From Curtobacterium flaccumfaciens pv. betae (GTDB lineage Bacteria > Actinomycetota > Actinomycetes > Actinomycetales > Microbacteriaceae): 64,000 nt of DNA. Shown piece after piece: positions 33,174-39,132 of the stretch (positions are counted from its first letter, which is position 1; every line of letters starts with the position of its first letter). Made by a program: the position numbers and the translations under genes. The stretch is taken from positions 2,480,001 to 2,544,000 of the forward strand of contig NZ_JAPJDC010000001.1 of NCBI RefSeq assembly GCF_026241855.1, read 5' to 3'. The notes beneath the pieces are model-generated. The model was not told the origin of the DNA. It worked only from the letters and a program-made list of their open reading frames with translations, and ran no database searches.

Positions 33174-33380
33174 CTACGCCGTAAGCACCGAGGGGAACTC
33201 GCGCATGTGGCGGGAGAACGCTTCGTAGCGCTGAGTCGGGTCCTCGATCCGCTCTACCGCCGCGAGCGAACGAGCAGCCAGCGCTGCGCGCGAGGGCTGG
33301 TACGAGAACGTCTGCGTGCGCGACGTCATCGATTGCGTGCGCTCGGTCGGCTTCGCGTTGAGAGTGCCGTCAGTAGCCAT
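33174..33380 (-). CDS. Small hypothetical protein (68 aa)
   Basis: I do not recognise it. The start is ATG 33380 with AAGGAG 8 nt upstream. A much longer open frame upstream overlaps the divergent operon and is not credible. The product is polar, with a helical C-terminal half (AALAARSLAAVERIEDPTQR). It lies between the nuclease gene and a divergent zinc-ribbon operon. A 7-bp dyad lies in its leader. Confidence 0.6.
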   Translation of the reverse strand: MATDGTLNAKPTERTQSMTSRTQTFSYQPSRAALAARSLAAVERIEDPTQRYEAFSRHMREFPSVLTA

Positions 33381-33404
33381 CGCAGACTCCTTATTTGCGG
33401 GCAG

Positions 33405-33426
33405 GGTTTCGCCTGATGTCGAAACC
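33405..33426. promoter_or_regulatory. Inverted repeat between divergent element genes
   Basis: GGTTTCG-N8-CGAAACC is a perfect 7-bp dyad 25 bp upstream of the 68-aa gene. Promoter-like boxes lie nearby (TACACT on the minus strand near 33440). It may be an operator for either divergent unit. Confidence 0.4.
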
Positions 33427-33530
33427 ACGCCTACCAGTGTAGTACGCTTCGGGTCACGGCTAGCGGAATCTCTCGCAGCCGACGCATTCGCTGCTGGCAG
33501 TAGGGCCGAGCGTCCGATCAAGGGACGCCC

Positions 33531-33857
33531 ATGCTGAAGTCCGCTTCGCTGACCGAGCACATCCGGCTGAAGGACGAGCGCCGTGTGCGCGACGGCCTCG
33601 ACCGGAGCCGTCAGCGCATCGCTGCTGCCCTCTCGCTTTCCTGTCCCGAGTGCGCCGCTTCGCCTGGCGCGTACTGCACGTCGGCACTCCGGGGTCTTTG
33701 CCGGGTCCGGTTCGAGCAGGGCCTCGCCTTCTCGCTCGCCACCCCGACGAGAACGAAGGTGAGCGGCGCCCCCTCCCCCGCCCTCTCGATCCCGGGGCAG
33801 ACATCGCAGCCGGACCGCCGCCACCCCAACCGGCACCCCGTGAGGAGCGCTCGGTGA
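33531..33857 (+). CDS. Zinc-ribbon protein (108 aa)
   Basis: A 108-residue protein with a helical N-terminus (LTEHIRLKDERRVRDGLDR) and a zinc-binding pattern SCPECAASPGAYC, a motif common in actinophage and mobile-element proteins. The C-terminal third is Pro/Arg rich and probably disordered. The start is ATG 33531. Its stop overlaps the next start by 4 nt (GTGA), so it leads a three-gene coupled operon. Function is unknown. Confidence 0.7.
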   Translation: MLKSASLTEHIRLKDERRVRDGLDRSRQRIAAALSLSCPECAASPGAYCTSALRGLCRVRFEQGLAFSLATPTRTKVSGAPSPALSIPGQTSQPDRRHPNRHPVRSAR

Positions 33858-34357
33858 GCCCCGCCCGCTTCATCCCCGTCACACACTCCGCCGCCGAGAT
33901 CGCGGATTCTGTGCAGCGAGAGAACGCCGCAGCCGCGGGTGCCTCCTACGAGCGCGAGCAGAACGACCGCGCGCAGGCCGACCGGTGGCGCGAAATCGAC
34001 AGCGCAGCGACGCGCCGCTTTGCGGCACGAGGAGCCGTAGGGGTGAGTACCGAGGGGCAAGTCACGCAGACGTTCGCCTGTCACTGCGGGAAGCACTCAC
34101 ACGGTCACGGAACGCCCGATCACTCGGACGGCTTCGCCAAGATCAAGCAGCCAACCCGCTTCGAGTCACCCGAGCCCGAGTGGTCGAAGCGCGTCCGGAC
34201 CGACGCCGGGCGCGAGGAGGCCCGCGCTCTGGCGAAGCGAGTCGACGCTGCTCGCGCCCCGCTGTCTCCCCCCACCGGTGCCGCCACCAAGTCACTCCCA
34301 ACCACCAGGGGGTCCAAGCAAGTCCGAATCACCGTTCGAAAGGACTCGAGCCGATGA
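33854..34357 (+). CDS. Hypothetical protein with His/Cys cluster (167 aa)
   Basis: A 167-residue charged protein of unknown family. Residues 10-55 form a long polar helix (AAEIADSVQRENAAAAGASY). The middle contains a probable metal site, FACHCGKHSHGHGTPDHS. The C-terminus is basic. GTG at 33854 overlaps the upstream stop and has AGGAG 6-7 nt before it. The stop overlaps the next ATG (ATGA). Confidence 0.65.
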   Translation: MSPARFIPVTHSAAEIADSVQRENAAAAGASYEREQNDRAQADRWREIDSAATRRFAARGAVGVSTEGQVTQTFACHCGKHSHGHGTPDHSDGFAKIKQPTRFESPEPEWSKRVRTDAGREEARALAKRVDAARAPLSPPTGAATKSLPTTRGSKQVRITVRKDSSR

Positions 34358-35376
34358 GCACGCCCTACCTCGGCGAACACGCTGCGGGCCAGACCGGCCA
34401 GGCGGAACCTATTGGATGCCGCGACTGCGGAGCCCGGGTCACGGACCCGCTGGCACCGGTCGAGACCGTGCGCGCGACGGAGCGAGAGTTCCGACAGAAG
34501 CGCGGGGGTGCGGTCTTCGTGGATCAGCGAGAGCAAGAGATCCGCGTGAGCTTGTGCATCCGATGCGCAAAGCGAAATGCCAGGGCCGAAGCGTTGGTGG
34601 ACGAGTACCCGGAGCTCTCCCGTGCGCTCGGTGATCGCTGGTACGCCGCCTTGGTGTTCGAAGCGCTGCTCATCATCCCGGACGTCCTCGGGCTCGATGA
34701 AGGCCGCATCACTAGGGGCGGCCAGAAGTCGATGCGCCTCGCGGTTGAGCACCTTCGCGCCGTTGGCGGTGCCGTGCGCTGGTCCGCTCTGCTGTTCCCC
34801 ACACTCCGCGTGGACGTCGATCCGAGTCGACCCAGCCGGGCCCGCTGGGCGCACGTCACCGAGGACCAGCGCGACCGCCTGCACGAGGCGTTCGCTGCCC
34901 TGCTCGCCGACCTAACGGACGGACCGCGGCAGGTCCAGCCGCCGGAGGGCACGGAGTTCCGAACGGCACTCCGCGGATGCCTGCTCTGCGGGGTCGGATC
35001 GGTGCTCGCCACGCGACGGCACGCGGGCATCGCGTGGGGTCCGCTTCGCGGAGCGGAGCCGGGGTCTCTCGGTGGCCAGCGCCGGCCGGAGATGGTCTAC
35101 GGCTATCTCTGCCCCGTGTGCAGCCGCGCTGCAACACAGGCCGGGCCGGGGCTCGGGCCGACCGCAATGGAGAAGGCCTTCTTCGCTTTCCTCGGTACAC
35201 AGCCGTCCGAGCGCCCGGCTCGTGACGCTGACCTTTTCGGCCGCAGGACTGTTCAGGTGGAGGGACTGCGGGCCTGGGCCGTACTCTCCGACGGGACGCA
35301 GCCCAACGAGTCGCCGTGGGCCCATGTGCCCGACTTGAACGGGCTGGCGGACGAGCTTCGGAGGTTGCACCCCTGA
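34354..35376 (+). CDS. Protein with two zinc-ribbon pairs (340 aa)
   Basis: A 340-residue protein. The N-terminal region pairs GCRDCGARV with LCIRCAKR; the C-terminal region pairs GCLLCGVGS with LCPVCSRA. Between them lies a helical segment without catalytic motifs I recognise. It is the last gene before attR and the third of a coupled operon. ATG at 34354 was chosen for its 4-nt overlap with the upstream stop; a longer frame that begins 369 nt earlier covers the neighbour. The domain style suits a DNA- or RNA-binding protein of phage-like elements. Confidence 0.65.
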   Translation: MSTPYLGEHAAGQTGQAEPIGCRDCGARVTDPLAPVETVRATEREFRQKRGGAVFVDQREQEIRVSLCIRCAKRNARAEALVDEYPELSRALGDRWYAALVFEALLIIPDVLGLDEGRITRGGQKSMRLAVEHLRAVGGAVRWSALLFPTLRVDVDPSRPSRARWAHVTEDQRDRLHEAFAALLADLTDGPRQVQPPEGTEFRTALRGCLLCGVGSVLATRRHAGIAWGPLRGAEPGSLGGQRRPEMVYGYLCPVCSRAATQAGPGLGPTAMEKAFFAFLGTQPSERPARDADLFGRRTVQVEGLRAWAVLSDGTQPNESPWAHVPDLNGLADELRRLHP

Positions 35377-35401
35377 CAGCCTCGAAACTGGCAAAGTCCC
35401 G

Positions 35402-35440
35402 GTCAAAAATATGTCAAAAACTTGGTTTTGACTCGTCGAC
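35402..35440. other. attR and right end of the element
   Basis: The element half-site GGTTTTGA (35424-35431) adjoins the core CTCGTC (35432-35437), beyond which tadA resumes. Two GTCAAAAA repeats 11 bp apart (35402, 35413) lie just inside and may be arm sites. Confidence 0.85.
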
Positions 35441-35809
35441 GTGGCGACCGCCGAGCGCGACGAGCCGGGTCGCGAGCTCGCGGGCTCGCGCTTCGGTCAG
35501 TCGAGGCTGGACGGCTTCGAGCCCGGTCCCGCGGTCGACCCACGTCCCCACGCCTCCGAGCACCAGGACGTCCGTCACGGTGGCATCCGCCACCAGGGCG
35601 GCGAGTTCCTCGAACTCTACGACCACGGCGGCCCGGCGACGAGTCGGCTGCGCGGTTCCGGGCAGGAAGGGGGCCGACGGAGCGAACGGCCGCGCCGGTG
35701 CCGAGAACACAGGCGGTGTCGACGCAGCAGGCGCCGAGGCGTGAGACGGCGACGCGGCGGACACCGACGCCGACGCGCGGGGAAGAAGAGGAGCACGGTG
35801 CAGGGGCAT
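35432..35809 (-). pseudogene. tadA: tadA, 5' fragment (Flp pilus ATPase, interrupted by element)
   Basis: This holds the first 126 codons of TadA: a Pro/Ala-rich lead, then the N-terminal domain FEELAALVADATVTDVLVLG and ATRLVALGGRHVDE. Beyond the core the frame runs into the element and stops at 35414, adding the foreign residues SKPSF. ATG at 35809 lies 7 nt after TACCGT on the minus strand, so transcription is probably leaderless and may still produce the truncated fragment. The remaining part is at 24809-25549. Confidence 0.88.
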
Positions 35810-35993
35810 GCCGCCGACGGTAGGGAGCGCGCCACTGCCCCGGAGAGACGGTCCCCACTTCTGTGGACAACGTCGGAATGCCTCACCAACGGACCGGTTT
35901 GTCCCCCGAAACGGAAAGCCGTACCCCGGTCGATGATGCGACACCGACGCGCTCGGGGTGACCCACCACCCCCGCTTCCCGCGGCCGGACTGC

Positions 35994-36011
35994 GCGTAGC
36001 ACCTGCTACGC
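35994..36011. promoter_or_regulatory. 18-bp palindrome
   Basis: GCGTAGCACCTGCTACGC is a near-perfect palindrome with a 2-nt centre, in the region between tadA and the small RNA. Candidate operator; no partner can be named. The rest of 35823-36130 shows no gene on either strand. Confidence 0.4.
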
Positions 36012-36132
36012 AAGAACATGCGGAATGCATGCACGAGCATGGACCGGTCTGTCCACGCGACCGGCGTCCCTGCGCGGATCGGGGCACACGACGGCGCCCG
36101 ACGAGCAACCGTCGCTCGAGTCGGACCCCCGG

Positions 36133-36231
36133 AAACAGAAGAGGCGGCACCGGTTGGGGGGAACAGGTGCCGCCTTGACATCGAGGGATTGGGGGGAATC
36201 CGATTCGATGCCGCCGGAAACGAGTCCAGCG
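36133..36231 (-). ncRNA. 6C-type small RNA
   Basis: On the minus strand two stem-loops each expose CCCCCC. The first has GGATT-C6-AATCC inside an outer TCGA pairing. The second has AGGCGGCACC/GGTGCCGCCT (36142-36151, 36166-36175) with GTT-C6-AAC in the loop, and is followed by TCTTCTGTTTCC, so it doubles as terminator. This is the defining architecture of the actinobacterial 6C RNA (B11 in mycobacteria). A TACAGT -10 box at 36243-36238 predicts a transcript of about 95 nt. In mycobacteria it also lies beside the tad locus. The C-rich loops are thought to pair with G-rich mRNA leaders. Confidence 0.85.
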
Positions 36232-36324
36232 GGAACTACTGTACCCCACGATCGGCCCTCGAGGGCAACCCCGGACACGACCTCCGGGCGTGCCGCGCCC
36301 CGACCCGGCCGAGGGGTAGTCTCC

Positions 36325-36416
36325 GGATGCACGCAGGCACCGGCGAGGGATGCACGCACGCAACCGCCCCGGATGCGCGCACGCACCCACGACGGATGCC
36401 ACCAGAGGCCGCAACG
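36325..36416. repeat. 23-bp tandem repeat upstream of acsA
   Basis: GGATGC occurs at 36325, 36348, 36371 and 36394, exactly 23 bp apart. The first three units share GGATGCRCGCASGCAMC; the fourth has decayed. The period is not a multiple of three and there is no reading frame. A TAGTCT box at 36317-36322 lies just before the array, so the repeats could be in the mRNA leader or act as regulator sites. Confidence 0.7.
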
Positions 36417-36432
36417 ACGCGAAAGGACATCG

Positions 36433-38394
36433 ATGTCCACTCCGACCCAGACCGACCCCCGAGGCGACGACGGAGCGACCTTCGCGCCGCCGCCCGAGTT
36501 CGTGGCCGACGCGGTCGCCGGCGAGGACCTCCACCGCGCGGCAGCAGCCGACCGCGAGGCGTTCTGGGCCGAGCAGTCCCGCTCCCTGCTCGACTGGCGC
36601 ACCCCGTTCACGCAGACCCTGGACTGGTCGGGCGCCCCGTTCGCGAAGTGGTTCGCCGACGGCACGCTCAACGTCGCCGAGAACTGCCTCGACCGACACG
36701 TCCGCTCCGGCAACGGCGACCGGGTCGCGATCCACTTCGAGGGCGCTCCCGGCGACACGCGCCGCATCACCTACGCCGAGCTGACCGCCGAGGTGCAGCG
36801 CGCCGCGAACATGCTCACCGACCTCGGCGTGGGCCGGGGCGACCGGGTCATCGTGTACCTGCCGCTCATCCCCGAGGCCGTCGTGACGATGCTCGCCGTC
36901 GCCCGCATCGGTGCCGTGCACTCGGTCGTCTTCGGCGGGTTCAGCGCGGAGAGCCTCCGCGCCCGCATCGAGGACGCCGGCGCGAAGCTCGTCGTGACCG
37001 CGGACGGCGGATGGCGGCGCGGCGCCGTCTCACCGCTCAAGCCCGCAGTCGACGAGGCACTGACCGGCGAGGGCACCGACACGGTGGAGCACGTCCTGGT
37101 CGTCAAGCGCGGCGGCAACGACATCGCCTGGAACGACCGCGACCTCTGGTGGCACGACGAACTCGCCAAGGCGGCACCGACCCACAAGGCCCCGGCGTTC
37201 CCCGCCGAGACGCCGCTGTTCATCCTGTACACCTCGGGCACGACCGGGAAGCCGAAGGGCATCGTGCACACCTCCGGCGGCTACCTGACGCAGGCGGCCT
37301 ACACGCACAAGAACGTCTTCGACATGCACCCGGAGAAGGACGTCTACTGGTGCACCGCCGACATCGGCTGGATCACCGGCCACTCCTACGTCGTCTACGG
37401 CCCGCTCGCCAACGGCGTCACCCAGGTGCTCTACGAGGGCACCCCCGACGAACCGAAGCCCGGGCGCTGGTGGGACCTCGTCGACGCCTACGGCGTCACC
37501 GTCCTGTACACCGCACCCACGGCGGTCCGCGCGGCGATGAAGGCCGGCCGCGAGATCCCCGAGGCGCGCAGCCTCGAGACCCTCCGCCTGCTCGGCAGCG
37601 TCGGCGAACCGATCAACCCCGAGGCCTGGCAGTGGTACCGGCAGGTCATCGGCCACGACCGCACGCCGATCGTCGACACGTGGTGGCAGACCGAGACCGG
37701 CGCGATCATGATCTCCGCGCTGCCCGGCGTCACGAAGCTCAAGCCCGGCGCCGCGCAGACGCCCCTGCCGGGCATCGTCGCCGAGATAGTCGACGACGAC
37801 GGCAACCGCGCCGACCCGGGTGAGAGCGGCTACCTGACGATCACCGAGCCGTGGCCGTCGATGGCCCGCGGGATCTGGAACGACCCGGACCGGTTCGTCG
37901 AGACGTACTGGTCTCGGTTCCCCGGCCGCTACTTCGCCGGCGACGGTGCGCGGCTCGACGGGCAGGGCGACATCTGGGTGCAGGGGCGCGTGGACGACGT
38001 CATGAACGTCTCGGGGCACCGCCTGTCGACGGCCGAGATCGAGTCCGCGCTGGTCGGCCACGAGGGCGTCGCCGAGGCCGCCGTGGTCGGTGCCGCCGAC
38101 GAGACCACCGGGCAGGCCGTCGTCGCGTTCGTCATCCTGACGGCCGAGGCCGCCGCCGACGTCGACCGCGATGCCGCCTCCGCGGAACTCCGCAACTGGG
38201 TCGGCAAGCGGATCGGCGCGATCGCGAAGCCACGCCAGGTCGTCATCGTGCCGGAGCTGCCGAAGACACGCTCCGGCAAGATCATGCGGCGGCTGCTCCG
38301 CGACGCGGCCGAGGGCCGCCGCATCGGCGACACGACGACGCTCGCCGACCCGACGATCATGGCGACCATCTCGGAACTCATGGAGTCCCGGTGA
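36433..38394 (+). CDS. acsA: Acetyl-CoA synthetase
   Basis: A 653-residue AMP-forming enzyme making acetyl-CoA from acetate, ATP and CoA in the cytoplasm. The P-loop-like motif is YTSGTTGKPKG, the adenylation motif WWQTETG and the hinge region QGRVDDVMNVSGHR. The regulatory acetylation Lys lies in PKTRSGKIMRR near the C-terminus. ATG at 36433 has AAAGGA 6 nt upstream. It is separated from the tad locus by the 6C-type RNA and the 23-bp repeats, which may control it. A long hairpin terminator follows. Confidence 0.96.
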   Translation: MSTPTQTDPRGDDGATFAPPPEFVADAVAGEDLHRAAAADREAFWAEQSRSLLDWRTPFTQTLDWSGAPFAKWFADGTLNVAENCLDRHVRSGNGDRVAIHFEGAPGDTRRITYAELTAEVQRAANMLTDLGVGRGDRVIVYLPLIPEAVVTMLAVARIGAVHSVVFGGFSAESLRARIEDAGAKLVVTADGGWRRGAVSPLKPAVDEALTGEGTDTVEHVLVVKRGGNDIAWNDRDLWWHDELAKAAPTHKAPAFPAETPLFILYTSGTTGKPKGIVHTSGGYLTQAAYTHKNVFDMHPEKDVYWCTADIGWITGHSYVVYGPLANGVTQVLYEGTPDEPKPGRWWDLVDAYGVTVLYTAPTAVRAAMKAGREIPEARSLETLRLLGSVGEPINPEAWQWYRQVIGHDRTPIVDTWWQTETGAIMISALPGVTKLKPGAAQTPLPGIVAEIVDDDGNRADPGESGYLTITEPWPSMARGIWNDPDRFVETYWSRFPGRYFAGDGARLDGQGDIWVQGRVDDVMNVSGHRLSTAEIESALVGHEGVAEAAVVGAADETTGQAVVAFVILTAEAAADVDRDAASAELRNWVGKRIGAIAKPRQVVIVPELPKTRSGKIMRRLLRDAAEGRRIGDTTTLADPTIMATISELMESR

Positions 38395-38397
38395 CGA

Positions 38398-38440
38398 CGA
38401 GCAGGGCCTCCAGTCAGATCCAGACTGGAGGCCCTGCTCG
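38398..38440. terminator. Bidirectional hairpin terminator after acsA
   Basis: An 18-bp perfect stem (38398-38415 with 38423-38440) has a 7-nt loop. It contains the GGGCCTCCAG/CTGGAGGCCC stem also used elsewhere in the window and lies between converging genes. Confidence 0.85.
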
Positions 38441-38465
38441 CGTCCTGCGTTCGGCTGACGGTCCG

Positions 38466-38927
38466 TCAGGCGGTGAGCTCCACCACCAGCTCGACCTCGA
38501 CCGGTGCGTCCAGCGGGAGCACCGCGACGCCCACCGCGCTCCGCGCGTGGACGCCGGCGTCCCCGAAGACCTCGCCGACCAGGGTCGACGCGCCGTTCGC
38601 GACCCCGGGCTGACCGGTGAACGACGAGTCCGAGGCGACGAAGACCGTGACCTTGACGACCCGCGCCACGCGGTCGAGCGAGCCGGCGACCGACTGCACG
38701 GCGGCCAGGGCGTTCAGCGCGGCCACACGAGCCTGGGCGGCGGCGGTCTCGGCGTCGACGTCGGTGCCGACCTTGCCGGTCACCGGCAGGGCACCGTCGA
38801 CGAACGGCAGCTGACCGGCCGTGTACACGTACTGCCCCGTCACGACGGCGGGGACGTACGCGGCGACGGGCGCGGCGACCGCGGGGATCGTCAGGCCGAG
38901 GGCGGCGAGCCGGTCGGAGACGCTCAT
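38466..38927 (-). CDS. RidA/YjgF-family protein
   Basis: A 153-residue member of the RidA superfamily, of the longer subtype found beside Rv3678c-like genes. RidA proteins remove reactive enamine/imine intermediates. Conserved segments include YTAGQLPFVDG, the KVTVFVASD strand and ARSAVGVAVLP with the substrate-binding Arg. ATG at 38927 overlaps the stop of the upstream 52-aa gene (ATGA). The true substrate is unknown. Confidence 0.88.
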   Translation of the reverse strand: MSVSDRLAALGLTIPAVAAPVAAYVPAVVTGQYVYTAGQLPFVDGALPVTGKVGTDVDAETAAAQARVAALNALAAVQSVAGSLDRVARVVKVTVFVASDSSFTGQPGVANGASTLVGEVFGDAGVHARSAVGVAVLPLDAPVEVELVVELTA

Positions 38928-39082
38928 GCGTCGGCCTTGGGGCGCTTCAGGTAGGCGACGAGACCGCCCTCGGGTCCGGTGACGATCTGGACCAGTTCCC
39001 AACCCTCGTCCCCGTAGTTGTTGAGGATCGCGGTGGTGTTGTGGATCATCAGCGGCGTGGTGAAGTACTCCCAGCGAGTCAT
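38924..39082 (-). CDS. Small DUF4177-like protein (52 aa)
   Basis: A 52-residue protein beginning MTRWEYFTTPLMIHNTTAIL and containing NNYGDEGWELVQIV, the hallmark of short DUF4177-like proteins. A similar tiny gene precedes the RidA gene in mycobacteria (Rv3678A). ATG at 39082 follows AAGGAACCGC. Its stop overlaps the RidA start, so the two are coupled. It is divergent from the penicillin-binding protein gene. Function is unknown. Confidence 0.85.
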   Translation of the reverse strand: MTRWEYFTTPLMIHNTTAILNNYGDEGWELVQIVTGPEGGLVAYLKRPKADA

Positions 39083-39132
39083 GCGGTTCCTTGCCAGCCT
39101 TTCAGTCGGGGGTGTCGTTTAGGCTGCATCCT

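Larger units (their letters stand above)
25544..35437. mobile_element. 9,888-bp serine-integrase element inserted in tadA
   Basis: The element runs between two copies of CTCGTC. Deleting it restores tadA (codons ...GRHVDE-TTPCAD...). Joining its ends creates GGTTTTGA-CTCG-TCAAAACC, a perfect 8-bp dyad around the crossover, as expected for attP of a large serine integrase. Contents in order: integrase; a minus-strand cassette of two genes; a structured non-coding zone; a plus-strand replication-like operon; an iteron-like array; a nuclease gene; a small ORF; a zinc-ribbon operon. AT-rich stretches near both ends and at 28.95-29.25 kb contrast with the host. No capsid, terminase, relaxase or FtsK-like gene is visible. 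Confidence 0.9.

Noticed and set aside
33381..33836. N-terminal extension of the 68-aa minus-strand protein
   Set aside because: It overlaps the divergent zinc-ribbon gene and the promoter region; the ATG at 33380 has a strong ribosome binding site.
35810..36181. Extension of the tadA 5' fragment upstream of 35809
   Set aside because: The frame stays open through the palindrome and into the small RNA terminator, but has no TadA-like sequence there and the leaderless promoter box marks the start at 35809.
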